DNA of 62,234 nt from Pseudomonas sp. CHM02 (lineage in GTDB: Bacteria; Pseudomonadota; Gammaproteobacteria; Pseudomonadales; Pseudomonadaceae), in contig NZ_JFCA01000041.1 of NCBI RefSeq assembly GCF_000612585.1, positions 1 through 62,234 on the forward strand, written 5' to 3'. Under the pieces are notes generated by a model, which worked only from the letters and a program-made list of their open reading frames with translations, did not search any database and was not told the DNA's origin. Both the position numbers and the translations under genes were made by a program. Within the stretch, counting starts at the first letter, position 1; every line of letters starts with the position of its first letter. Shown here in pieces: positions 20,122 through 28,155 of this stretch.

Positions 20122-20757
20122 GTGTGGGAATTGGTCAAATCCGGCGGCTGGATGATGTTGCCGATCATCATGAGCTCTATCGCCGCACTCGGCATCGTCG
20201 CCGAACGCCTGTGGACCCTGCGCGCCAGCCGTGTCACCCCCGAGCATCTGCTGGGGCTGGTCTGGGGCTGGATCAAGAACAAGCAACTGGACAAGGAAAA
20301 GCTCAAGGAACTGCGCGCCAACTCCCCGTTGGGTGAAATCCTTGCCGCAGGCCTGGCCAACTCCAAGCATGGTCGCGAGATCATGAAAGAGTGCATCGAA
20401 GAGGCCGCCGCCCGCGTCATCCATGAGCTGGAACGCTACATCAATGCCCTCGGCACCATCGCCGCCATGGCGCCATTGCTCGGCTTGCTCGGTACCGTGC
20501 TGGGCATGATCGATATTTTCAGCTCATTCATGGGCTCCGGCATGACCACCAATGCGGCGGTGCTGGCCGGTGGTATCTCCAAGGCACTGATCACCACGGC
20601 GGCGGGCTTGATGGTGGGTATCCCTTCAGTGTTCTTCCACCGCTTCCTGCAACGCCGCATTGATGAACTGGTGGTCGGCATGGAGCAGGAAGCCATCAAG
20701 CTGGTGGAAGTGGTACAGGGCGACCGTGACGTGGACCTGGTTGGGGGCAAAGCGTGA
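20122..20757 (+). CDS. exbB: ExbB/TolQ-type proton channel protein
   Basis: 211 aa from a GTG start at 20122 with AAGGGGAC before it; a longer frame from 20092 reads through the ribosome site. Three membrane segments: WMMLPIIMSSIAALGIVAE, MAPLLGLLGTVLGMIDIF and ISKALITTAAGLMVGIPSV. Partner of the ExbD-like protein, whose start it overlaps. It should energise TonB-dependent or a similar envelope process with proton-motive force. In P. aeruginosa the same block is exbB2-exbD2-lpxK. Confidence 0.85.
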   Translation: MWELVKSGGWMMLPIIMSSIAALGIVAERLWTLRASRVTPEHLLGLVWGWIKNKQLDKEKLKELRANSPLGEILAAGLANSKHGREIMKECIEEAAARVIHELERYINALGTIAAMAPLLGLLGTVLGMIDIFSSFMGSGMTTNAAVLAGGISKALITTAAGLMVGIPSVFFHRFLQRRIDELVVGMEQEAIKLVEVVQGDRDVDLVGGKA

Positions 20758-21182
20758 AATTTCGCCGCAAGCAACGGGAAAATGTCGATATCAACCTCGC
20801 GTCGCTGATCGACGTGGTGTTTATCCTGCTGCTGTTTTTTGTCGTCACCACCACCTTCACCCGGCAAACCGAGCTGCGCGTCGACCTGCCGGAAGCCGTG
20901 AGCGGCTCGCCGGCCGAAGACCAGGAAGTCAAGCAACTGGACATCGCCATCAGCGCCGACGGGGTATTTTCGGTGAATAACCAATTGCTCGAGAAAAACG
21001 ACCTCGCCAGCCTGATGGATGCCTTGCAGAAAGAGTCCGGCGGTGACACCAAGCTGCCGTTGTCCATCAGCGCCGATGGCAAGACCCAGCACCAGGCCGT
21101 GATCACTGCGATGGATGCCGCCGGCAAGCTCGGTTTCAGCCATCTGCGCATGACCACCGTCGAGGCGGCGAGCCAACCCTGA
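20754..21182 (+). CDS. exbD: ExbD/TolR-type protein
   Basis: 142 aa. Single N-terminal membrane helix INLASLIDVVFILLLFFVV with the proton-carrying Asp in LIDVVF, then a periplasmic domain. Overlaps exbB by 4 bases and lpxK by one base (TGATG). No tonB lies nearby, so the energised partner is unknown. Confidence 0.88.
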   Translation: MKFRRKQRENVDINLASLIDVVFILLLFFVVTTTFTRQTELRVDLPEAVSGSPAEDQEVKQLDIAISADGVFSVNNQLLEKNDLASLMDALQKESGGDTKLPLSISADGKTQHQAVITAMDAAGKLGFSHLRMTTVEAASQP

Positions 21183-22192
21183 TGGCCATGTCCGATCGTT
21201 TGCTCAAAGCCTGGTACGAGGGCCATCCGGCGCTCACGCTGTTGCGGCCGCTGGAATCTCTGTACCGCCGGGTGGTGCAGCACAAGCGCGCACGCTTCGT
21301 GGCGGGCGAGGGTGAGATCTATCAATCGCCGGTGCCGGTGGTGGTGGTCGGCAATATCACTGTGGGTGGCACAGGCAAGACGCCGTTGATCCTGTGGTTG
21401 ATCGACCACTGCCGGCGCAGTGGCTTGCGCGTGGGCGTGGTCAGCCGCGGTTATGGCGCCAAGCCTGCGCAGTTTCCGTGGCGGGTCGAAGCCAGTCACA
21501 GCGCCGAGGTGGCGGGTGACGAGCCGTTGTTGATCGTGCAGCGCTGCGGCGTTCCGTTGATGATCGACCCCGATCGCAGCCGTGCGGTCAAGGCGCTGCT
21601 GGCCAGTGAACCCCTGGACCTGATCCTCTCCGACGACGGTCTGCAACACTACCGCCTGGCCCGTGACCTCGAGCTGGTGCTGATCGACGCGGCCCGTGGC
21701 CTGGGCAACCGTCGTTGCCTGCCGGCGGGGCCGTTGCGCGAACCGGTGGAGCGGCTGCAGAGTGTCGATGCGCTGCTGTACAACGGCGCCGCCAGCGACC
21801 GCGAGGACGGCTTTGCCTTTCGACTGCAGCCCACCGCACTGGTCAATCTAAAGACCGGCGAGCGCCAGCCGGTGAATCACTTTGCGCCGGGCCAGCAGGT
21901 GCATGCGGTCGCCGGCATCGGCAACCCGCAGCGTTTCTTCAACACTCTTGAAACGCTACACTGGCAGCCGATACCCCATGCGTTTGCCGACCACGCGCCG
22001 TACAGCGCAGAGGTCTTGAATTTTACCCCGTCATTGCCGCTGGTCATGACCGAGAAGGACGCGGTGAAGTGCCGCGCCTTTGCCCAGCCCGACTGGTGGT
22101 ACCTTGCGGTGGATGCGTTGCCGTCGCCGGCGTTCGTCGCCTGGTTCGACACGCAACTGATGCGCCTGCTGCCTGCCCGTCTCTTGCCTTAA
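21182..22192 (+). CDS. lpxK: Tetraacyldisaccharide 4'-kinase LpxK
   Basis: 336 aa. The Walker A variant GNITVGGTGKTP at about residues 56-67 and the motif LSDDGLQHYRL are diagnostic. It adds the 4'-phosphate to the lipid A disaccharide at the inner membrane. Translation is probably coupled to exbD. Followed by trm112-like and kdsB, both fitting cell-envelope synthesis. Confidence 0.95.
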   Translation: MAMSDRLLKAWYEGHPALTLLRPLESLYRRVVQHKRARFVAGEGEIYQSPVPVVVVGNITVGGTGKTPLILWLIDHCRRSGLRVGVVSRGYGAKPAQFPWRVEASHSAEVAGDEPLLIVQRCGVPLMIDPDRSRAVKALLASEPLDLILSDDGLQHYRLARDLELVLIDAARGLGNRRCLPAGPLREPVERLQSVDALLYNGAASDREDGFAFRLQPTALVNLKTGERQPVNHFAPGQQVHAVAGIGNPQRFFNTLETLHWQPIPHAFADHAPYSAEVLNFTPSLPLVMTEKDAVKCRAFAQPDWWYLAVDALPSPAFVAWFDTQLMRLLPARLLP

Positions 22193-22216
22193 ACCGCTTC
22201 TTTCCAGGAAACACTC

Positions 22217-22402
22217 ATGGACACCAAACTGCTCGACATCCTCGCTTGCCCGATCTGCAAAGGCCCGCTCAAGCTCAGCGCCGACAAGACCGAGCTGATC
22301 AGCAAAGGCGCCGGCCTGGCTTACCCGATCCGTGACGGCATCCCGGTGATGCTCGAAAGCGAAGCCCGCACCCTGACCACCGATGAGCGCCTGGATAAAT
22401 GA
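22217..22402 (+). CDS. Trm112-family small protein (YcaR-like)
   Basis: 61 aa starting MDTKLLDILACPICKGPL, with AYPIRDGIPVMLESEAR at the other end, the pattern of Trm112/YcaR (PF03966). Only one CxxC pair is present. The conserved place between lpxK and kdsB is known from many Gram-negatives. The role is not settled. Stop overlaps the kdsB start as ATGA. Confidence 0.9.
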   Translation: MDTKLLDILACPICKGPLKLSADKTELISKGAGLAYPIRDGIPVMLESEARTLTTDERLDK

Positions 22403-23163
22403 CCACAGCCTTTACCGTTGTCATTCCCTCCCGCTACGCGTCGACCCGCCTGCCGGGCAAGCCGCTGCAATTGATCGGCGACAAGCCGATGATCCAGCGG
22501 GTATGGGAACAGGCCTGCAAAAGCCGCGCCGAGCGCGTGGTAGTCGCCACTGATGACCCGCGCATCATCGAAGCCTGCAAAAGCTTTGGCGCCGAGGCTG
22601 TGCTGACGCGGGAAGACCACAACTCCGGTACCGACCGTCTGGCCGAAGTCGCCACCCAACTCGGCCTGGCGCCTGACGCCATCGTGGTCAACGTGCAAGG
22701 TGATGAGCCGTTGATCCCGCCGAGCGTGATCGATCAGGTGGCTGCCAACCTGGCCGCCCATGGCGAAGCGCGCATGGCCACCCTGGCCGAGCCGATCGAA
22801 GACATCGAGACCCTGTTCAACCCGAACGTGGTGAAGGTGGTCAGCGACATCAACGGCCTGGCGCTGACGTTCAGTCGTTCGACCCTGCCATGGGCCCGCG
22901 ACGCCTTTGCCAAGCAGCCTGACGTGTTGCCAGAAGGTGTGCCATACCGTCGCCATATCGGCATCTACGCCTACCGCGCCGGCTTCCTGCATGACTTCGT
23001 CAGTTGGGGCCCGTGCTGGCTGGAAAACACCGAATCCCTGGAGCAACTGCGGGCGCTGTGGCATGGCGTACGCATCCACGTGGGCGATGCGCTGGAAGCG
23101 CCGCCGGCCGGTGTCGATACCCCGGAAGACCTTGAGCGCGTCCGTCGCCTGCTGGGCGCCTGA
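22399..23163 (+). CDS. kdsB: CMP-KDO synthetase KdsB
   Basis: 254 aa. Nucleotidyltransferase opening TVVIPSRYASTRLPGKPL, then ATDDPRI, VNVQGDEPLI, and the terminal VDTPEDLERVR. It activates KDO with CTP for transfer to lipid A. Overlaps its neighbours on both sides (ATGA and TGATG). Confidence 0.96.
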   Translation: MTTAFTVVIPSRYASTRLPGKPLQLIGDKPMIQRVWEQACKSRAERVVVATDDPRIIEACKSFGAEAVLTREDHNSGTDRLAEVATQLGLAPDAIVVNVQGDEPLIPPSVIDQVAANLAAHGEARMATLAEPIEDIETLFNPNVVKVVSDINGLALTFSRSTLPWARDAFAKQPDVLPEGVPYRRHIGIYAYRAGFLHDFVSWGPCWLENTESLEQLRALWHGVRIHVGDALEAPPAGVDTPEDLERVRRLLGA

Positions 23164-23627
23164 TGGAGGTTCTGTTTGTCTGCCTGGGCAATATCTGTCG
23201 TTCGCCCACCGCGGAAGGCGTACTGCGCCATAAATTGCGCGAAGCCGGGCTGGCGGGGCAGGTCGACGTAGCGTCCGCCGGTACCGGTGAATGGCATATC
23301 GGCAACCCGCCTGACCAACGCAGCCAGCGTGCGGCGTTGGTGCGTGGCTACGATCTGTCGGCCCAGCGTGCCCAGCAGGTCTCCCGCGCCGACTTTGCGC
23401 GCTATGACCTGATCCTGGCGATGGACCACAGCAACCTGCGCAACCTCAAGGCCATGCAGCCAAGCCAGGGCAAGGCGGAGCTGGACCTGTTCCTGCGCCG
23501 CTACGACGCCGAAGTGGACGAAGTGCCCGACCCGTACTACGAAGGTGAACAAGGCTTCGAACGGGTCCTGGACCTGATCGAACGTGCCTGTGATTTATTG
23601 GTGATCGAATTGAAGGGGCGGCTATGA
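23163..23627 (+). CDS. Low-molecular-weight protein tyrosine phosphatase
   Basis: 154 aa. The P-loop CLGNICRSPTAEG has the catalytic Cys7 and Arg13, and the general acid Asp is in VPDPYYEG. A cytoplasmic phosphatase often next to murB in pseudomonads. Elsewhere such enzymes regulate exopolysaccharide kinases, but no such kinase is seen here, so the target is unknown. Overlaps murB by 4 bases. Confidence 0.92.
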   Translation: MEVLFVCLGNICRSPTAEGVLRHKLREAGLAGQVDVASAGTGEWHIGNPPDQRSQRAALVRGYDLSAQRAQQVSRADFARYDLILAMDHSNLRNLKAMQPSQGKAELDLFLRRYDAEVDEVPDPYYEGEQGFERVLDLIERACDLLVIELKGRL

Positions 23628-24643
23628 CCTTGCAGGTGCTTGCGCAGGTATCGCTCAAGCCATTCAACAGCTTTGGCATTGATGTGCGTGCCCAACTGTT
23701 CGCCGAGGCCCACAGTGACGATGACGTCCGTGAGGCTCTGGCCTATTCAGCCGCGCACGCGGTGCCGCTGCTGGTGATCGGCGGTGGCAGCAACCTGCTG
23801 CTGACCCAGGACATCCCGGCGCTGGTCCTGCGCATGGCCACCCGGGGCATCCGCGTACTGCACGATGACGGCACCCACGTGGTGGTCGAGGCCGAAGCGG
23901 GCGAAGCCTGGCACCCCTTTGTGCTGTGGACCCTGGAGCAGGGTTTCTGCGGCCTGGAAAACCTCAGCCTTATCCCTGGCACCGTCGGCGCAGCCCCCAT
24001 GCAGAACATCGGCGCCTACGGTGTGGAGATCAAGGATGTGTTCGCCGGTCTGACGGCCCTGGATCGCCACACCGGCGAACTGCGCGACTTCAGCCTGGAA
24101 GAATGCAACTTCGCCTACCGCGACAGCCTGTTCAAGCACGAGACCGGACGCTGGCTGATCCTGCGGGTGCGCTTTGCCCTCAGCCGCGCCAGCCACCTCA
24201 AACTCGACTACGGCCCAGTACAGCAGCGCCTGGCGGGGCAGGGCATCACCGACGCGACACCGAGCGATGTCAGCCGTGCCATCTGCAGCATCCGTCGGGA
24301 AAAACTGCCGGACCCGGCAGAACTGGGCAATGCCGGGAGCTTCTTCAAGAACCCATTGGTATCCCAGGCGCTGGCGGCTGAGCTGCAAACGCTGTACCCG
24401 GACCTGGTCGCGTACCCGCAAACCGATGGGCAGATGAAGCTCGCAGCCGGCTGGCTGATCGACAAGGCCGGCTGGAAAGGCTTTCGTGACGGCGATGCCG
24501 GCGTGCACAAGTTGCAGGCGCTGGTGCTGGTCAACTATGGCGGTGCCTCGGGGCACGATATCGCCAATCTGGCCCGGCGTATCCAGCAGGACATTGCAGA
24601 GCGTTTCAAGGTCGATCTGGAAATGGAACCCAACCAGTACTGA
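23624..24643 (+). CDS. murB: UDP-N-acetylenolpyruvoylglucosamine reductase MurB
   Basis: 339 aa, type I. FAD-binding segment LVIGGGSNLLL, then GLENLSLIPGTVGAAPMQNIGAYG, the catalytic-region Ser in GNAGSFFKNP, and the C-terminal QTDGQMKLAAGWLIDKAG. It completes UDP-MurNAc synthesis for peptidoglycan. Last gene of the exbBD-to-murB run, closed by a strong terminator. Confidence 0.96.
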   Translation: MTLQVLAQVSLKPFNSFGIDVRAQLFAEAHSDDDVREALAYSAAHAVPLLVIGGGSNLLLTQDIPALVLRMATRGIRVLHDDGTHVVVEAEAGEAWHPFVLWTLEQGFCGLENLSLIPGTVGAAPMQNIGAYGVEIKDVFAGLTALDRHTGELRDFSLEECNFAYRDSLFKHETGRWLILRVRFALSRASHLKLDYGPVQQRLAGQGITDATPSDVSRAICSIRREKLPDPAELGNAGSFFKNPLVSQALAAELQTLYPDLVAYPQTDGQMKLAAGWLIDKAGWKGFRDGDAGVHKLQALVLVNYGGASGHDIANLARRIQQDIAERFKVDLEMEPNQY

Positions 24644-24670
24644 TCGGCTGCCTTTGATCACGTAAAAAAA

Positions 24671-24700
24671 AATGCCCCGTATCTTTCGATACGGGGCATT
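24671..24700. terminator. Bidirectional terminator between murB and the YccA-type gene
   Basis: Perfect 13-bp stem AATGCCCCGTATC / GATACGGGGCATT with a TTTC loop, T-run on the plus side and A-run before it, so it can end both converging transcripts. Confidence 0.92.
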
Positions 24701-24717
24701 TTTTATTGCGCCAGCGA

Positions 24718-25389
24718 TCAGTCGTCGCGGCTCATGATGCCGAAGATCTGCAACAGGCTGATAAACAGGTTGTAGATCGACACATACAGGCTGACGGTCG
24801 CCATAATGTAGTTACGCTCACCACCGTGGATGATAGCGCTGGTCTGGAACAGGATGCACACCGAGGAGAACAGCACAAAACCTGCGCTGATCGCCAGCTG
24901 CAGGCCGCTGATCTGGAAGAACATGCTTGCAACCACAGCCGCCAGCAACACGAAGAAGCCCGCGGTGATGAAGCCACCCAGGAAGCTCATGTCCTTGCGG
25001 GTGATCAGCACGTAGGCCGACAGACCACCAAACACCAGGGCCGTCATGGCAAACGCCGAGCTGACCACTTCCGCACCACCGGCCATGCCGAGGTAACGGT
25101 TGAGGATCGGGCCGAGGATAAAGCCCATGAAACCGGTCAAGGCAAACGCCGACACCAGGCCCCAGGCCGAGTCACGCAGCTTGTTGGTCAGGAAGAACAG
25201 ACCATAGAAGCCGATCAGCACGACAAAGATATTCGGGTAGCCGACGCGCATCTGTTGAGCCACGAACGCCATCACGCCGCTGAATGCGAGGGTAAGGGCG
25301 AGCAAGCCATAGGTGTTGCGCAACACGCGGCTGACTTCAAGCTGCTCAGCCTGCGCGTTACCATTCACTGCGTAATTCTGTTCGCGCAT
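24718..25389 (-). CDS. yccA: Bax inhibitor-1/YccA family membrane protein
   Basis: 223 aa with seven hydrophobic segments, a short polar N-terminus (MREQNYAVNGNAQAEQLEVS) and the family ending LQIFGIMSRDD. BI-1 proteins are pH-dependent ion leak channels, and E. coli YccA modulates FtsH. Monocistronic. The symbol is by family only. Confidence 0.85.
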   Translation of the reverse strand: MREQNYAVNGNAQAEQLEVSRVLRNTYGLLALTLAFSGVMAFVAQQMRVGYPNIFVVLIGFYGLFFLTNKLRDSAWGLVSAFALTGFMGFILGPILNRYLGMAGGAEVVSSAFAMTALVFGGLSAYVLITRKDMSFLGGFITAGFFVLLAAVVASMFFQISGLQLAISAGFVLFSSVCILFQTSAIIHGGERNYIMATVSLYVSIYNLFISLLQIFGIMSRDD

Positions 25390-25541
25390 GGCGACACTCC
25401 TTCGGTTTTGAAACGTTCAGTCGCAAAGATCATAACAGACGCTCTGTAACAAGCGATGGCGAGAGTTTGACAGTGTGTTTCATTCGGGTATTATGGCGCC
25501 CGCTGAGACGGGATAGGCTACTATAATCCTGTGATGCACAA

Positions 25542-25632
25542 GGGAAATTGGCAGAGTGGTTGAATGCACCGGTCTTGAAAACCGGCGGACGTTAATAGCG
25601 TCTCCAGGGTTCGAATCCCTGGTTTCCCGCCA
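25542..25632 (+). tRNA. tRNA-Ser(UGA)
   Basis: Acceptor GGGAAAT pairs with GTTTCCC, followed by G and an encoded CCA. The anticodon arm CCGGTCTTGAAAACCGG places TGA as anticodon. There is a long variable arm (GGACGTTAATAGCGTCTCC) as in class II Ser tRNAs, and a T-arm CAGGGTTCGAATCCCTG. 91 bases. Confidence 0.97.
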
Positions 25633-25640
25633 AGATTCAA

Positions 25641-25670
25641 ACGAAAGCCCCGCACATGCGGGGCTTTCGT
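25641..25670 (+). terminator. Terminator after tRNA-Ser
   Basis: Perfect 13-bp inverted repeat ACGAAAGCCCCGC / GCGGGGCTTTCGT with an ACAT loop, 8 bases after the tRNA CCA end. From here to 25937 I see no convincing gene; a 46-codon frame at 25731-25868 is unrecognised. Confidence 0.85.
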
Positions 25671-25937
25671 GTTTCTGGGGGTAGGAGGCAGAACTGGGCA
25701 AGCGGCAGGAGTTCCTGAACTTTCGGTTATGAGTTCCGAAACTTTGCCTATTTGGAAGGCTTGGCGGTCGCGCCAGTTCCTCGGTAAACCTCCTGAGAGT
25801 GAACAGCGTAGCAGCAAGCGCTTGGTAACTGTTTCCAAAGTAACGATGCTGGAGCTGAAGTTATCTTAATCTGAGCTAATTAAGCAGGTTTCATACCTCA
25901 CAAAACTCTCTCAACACCTTTACTTGCGGGATCTAAA

Positions 25938-25960
25938 AGAGGGCGCCGAAGCGTCCCTCT
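25938..25960 (-). terminator. Terminator of the isochorismatase-fold gene
   Basis: On the minus strand AGAGGGACGC, loop TTCG, GCGCCCTCT, then TTTT. It lies 21 bases beyond the stop of the hydrolase gene. Confidence 0.75.
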
Positions 25961-25981
25961 ATTTTCAACCGTCACACGGAT

Positions 25982-26650
25982 TTACTTGTATTTGTCTAGA
26001 TTCGTCTCAGGACCGTCCTTAGCCACTGCCTGGGCTTTGCTATAGCTTTCCATAAGGCACTTGTATTCCGGACAAACATGCTCGGCAAGGATTTCAGCGA
26101 AACGCGAGCCTTCAGGACGGTTCCACGTTCGCATCAGCTCAGCAACTATAGCGAAAGTGTCTGTCGGAACTGCACCCGCCTGGGTGACACGTGCGATTGT
26201 GGTGTCGGTCGCCAACTTGCTCCAGTTGCCTGAAGCATCTACCACACAATAAACGTTGTAACCTTCTCGCACCGCACTTACAGCAGGAAAAGCCATGCAA
26301 ACGCTGGTGAGAGTGCCGGCGATGATCAATGTTTTACGACCGGTCTTCTTGACCGCATCAACGAACAAAGGGTTGTCCCAGGTATTGATCTGTCCGGTGC
26401 GTGGCACGTATACCGCGTGGGGAGCATGCTGATGGATTTCTGGAATCAACGGGCCGTTGGGGCCATCCGGTACCGATGCGGTGGTGATCACTGGAATGTT
26501 CAGTAAGGTCGCGGTTTTCGCGATGGCTATTACGTAATTGCGAAGATCGGGAACGGGTACATCGCGCACGGTGTTGAATAGGCCGCTTTGGTGATCGATA
26601 AGAAGAATTACCGCATCGTCTGCATCCAGCATTCCATTGGTGCTCGCCAT
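25982..26650 (-). CDS. Isochorismatase-fold cysteine hydrolase (YcaC-like)
   Basis: 222 aa. Asp19 in ILLIDHQSGLF, Arg84 in VPRTGQINTWDN and Cys118 in GTLTSVCMAFPA occupy the active-site places of YcaC-type hydrolases, and a cis-peptide region lies just before the Cys. A ribosome site TGAGG precedes the ATG. The substrate is unknown; the family includes amidases of small molecules. It faces an HxlR regulator, which probably controls it. Base composition is more AT-rich than the flanking core genes. Confidence 0.8.
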   Translation of the reverse strand: MASTNGMLDADDAVILLIDHQSGLFNTVRDVPVPDLRNYVIAIAKTATLLNIPVITTASVPDGPNGPLIPEIHQHAPHAVYVPRTGQINTWDNPLFVDAVKKTGRKTLIIAGTLTSVCMAFPAVSAVREGYNVYCVVDASGNWSKLATDTTIARVTQAGAVPTDTFAIVAELMRTWNRPEGSRFAEILAEHVCPEYKCLMESYSKAQAVAKDGPETNLDKYK

Positions 26651-26737
26651 TTTGTTACCTCAGATGTCAAAATTTGGTGCTAGTGTTGTGCCAACAATTC
26701 AACGAGGGCACTTTATTCTTGCCCAAACAAATTAGGT

Positions 26738-26758
26738 CTTGCGTACTGAAATCGCAAG
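26738..26758. promoter_or_regulatory. Inverted repeat, candidate HxlR operator
   Basis: CTTGCG and CGCAAG arms separated by 9 bases, centred between the divergent hydrolase and regulator genes. Placement fits an autoregulated operator; the arms are short, so this is an inference. Confidence 0.4.
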
Positions 26759-26805
26759 TACTTACATTCAGGATACTAGTTTCCTAAATGATACTGAGGC
26801 CTACC

Positions 26806-27171
26806 ATGCCCGTTGCTAAAAAGAATGCAAGTTGTCCCGTAGAAACGACCCTGAAAGTCATAGGAGGAAAGTGGAAGGTAATGATCATTCACTTCCTGCT
26901 TGAAGACACACAACGGTTTGGTGAGCTGGCGAGAAATCTGGGGCGCATATCGCCGAAAACCCTTACCCAACAATTGCGTGAGCTGGAGGAAGACGGTGTG
27001 GTTATCCGCAAGGATTTTGGCGAAATTCCGCCTAGGGTCGAATATAGTATTTCCACGTTGGGCGTTACCCTTTCACCGATTTTGCACGCGATGGAAGATT
27101 GGGGCGCGTTTCTGGAGGCCAAGCAAAAGAAAACAAAAAGGACTTCACGCAATTCTGTTCCGTTGGGTTGA
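26806..27171 (+). CDS. HxlR-family transcriptional regulator
   Basis: 121 aa starting MPVAKKNASCPVETTL. The start at 26806 is chosen because GAGG lies 7 bases before it; an ATG at 26788 is the alternative. Winged-helix HxlR pattern: Cys10, GGKWKVMIIHFLL, RFGELARNLGRISPKTLTQQ, and LGVTLSPILHAMEDWG. Family members often sense electrophiles or aldehydes through the N-terminal Cys. Likely regulator of the divergent hydrolase gene. AT-rich like its neighbour. Confidence 0.85.
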   Translation: MPVAKKNASCPVETTLKVIGGKWKVMIIHFLLEDTQRFGELARNLGRISPKTLTQQLRELEEDGVVIRKDFGEIPPRVEYSISTLGVTLSPILHAMEDWGAFLEAKQKKTKRTSRNSVPLG

Positions 27172-27211
27172 TACCCGGGGAGTCGATGCACTTTTGTGTG
27201 TCTGGCATCCG

Positions 27212-27520
27212 ATGACGCTTTCGGTTGAACGCCTGATCGTTTTCGCTCGTTTCAGGTGGATTCCGCAACTCAATCCAATCGTTGGTGAAGGGGAGCGCCG
27301 CGTCGATATTGAGGTATCAAGCGTGCCTGGCGACGAATGGATGGGGGCTGGGTATGCATCCGAAGCAGTCGGTGCGGTGTTGAATGGTTTCCGCGAAAAA
27401 ATAACCGCCACTCAAATACTGGCCATCATCACTGAACCCAATGTCCGTTCCATGAGAACCGCCATGCGCATCGTGTTTCGACATGATCCGCTTGAAGATC
27501 TCACGGCCAGCTCTGCAGCG
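27212..27520 (+). pseudogene. Remnant of a GNAT (RimJ/RimL-type) acetyltransferase
   Basis: Read from ATG 27212, the frame begins MTLSVERLIVFARFR, like the 'TERLxLRxFR' opening of RimJ/RimL-type enzymes. It jumps after about 35 residues into the C-terminal acetyl-CoA part (GAGYASEAVGAVLNGFRE, ITEPNVRSMRTAMRI). The middle of the fold is missing and the frame reads on into the next gene's terminator without a proper stop. This suggests internal deletion and decay. Confidence 0.5.
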
Positions 27521-27522
27521 TT

Positions 27523-27544
27523 AAAAAAGCCCGCGATCGCGGGC
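27523..27544 (-). terminator. Terminator of the secreted Asn/Gln-rich protein gene
   Basis: Perfect 16-base palindrome GCCCGCGATCGCGGGC followed on the minus strand by six T. Confidence 0.85.
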
Positions 27545-27565
27545 CTTTCACATCGATTTTCCGGC

Positions 27566-27952
27566 TTACTTAAACAGGCCGCCAATGGCATTGATCGCGT
27601 CGGCTGCCTTATTCACGTTTTGTTGGTGCTGTGGGTTGGTGTCAACTTGTGCTTGGGCGTTGTAGCTGGAATTGCTGCAGCTTTTGTTTGTTTGTGTCAG
27701 GGCGGCTTGATAGGCGGTAGCGCGCAACGTATCGCCCTTGGCATTGGCGGCATTGATGTTTGCCTGCAAGTCCCGGACCTGTTGCTGGCAGGAGGAAGCG
27801 TTGTTGGAGTAACCGGTGTTGTTGGTGGTGGTGTTTGCTCCACCCAGAGCAGAAGAAAGAGCACCCGTCAGAGCACTCAAGTCAGCGGCTTGGACTGATA
27901 GGGAGATCAGGCTGAACAAAGCGGCGGATGGAGCGAGCTTGGAAAGACGCAT
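27566..27952 (-). CDS. Secreted Asn/Gln/Ala-rich protein of unknown function
   Basis: 128 aa. The start at 27952 has GAGG 7 bases upstream. The signal peptide MRLSKLAPSAALFSLISLSVQA should be cut before ADLSALTG. The mature part is about 106 residues, rich in N, Q, A, S and T, with only two Cys (in SSCQQQ and KSCSNS) that could form one disulfide. No domain recognised. It has its own terminator. Periplasmic or exported. Confidence 0.65.
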   Translation of the reverse strand: MRLSKLAPSAALFSLISLSVQAADLSALTGALSSALGGANTTTNNTGYSNNASSCQQQVRDLQANINAANAKGDTLRATAYQAALTQTNKSCSNSSYNAQAQVDTNPQHQQNVNKAADAINAIGGLFK

Positions 27953-28155
27953 GGCAAACCTCAATGTTTTATTGTCTGCACACGCGTGGCACCCGAGCTG
28001 GTGCAGAGCAATATCCGTATAAAGGTGGTGCTCGGTTGGGGCAAAATATTATTTGGTCAATTTTTGAGCTTCAATCTTCGTTTTCTATAAATGTGAATTC
28101 TTTCACGCTGTTCGTCGGCTGCGGGTCATGCAGCGCTTGACTCGACCTTCACTGA

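Noticed and set aside
26900..27898. A continuous plus-strand frame of 332 codons as one gene
   Set aside because: It runs through the HxlR gene in another frame, the acetyltransferase remnant, a terminator and the antisense of the secreted protein gene; only the GNAT part makes sense.
27850..27900. Peptide TDREIRL in a frame here, identical to one in the 87-aa protein at 30715
   Set aside because: Here it is antisense to the signal peptide region of the secreted protein; the match is short and judged to be chance.
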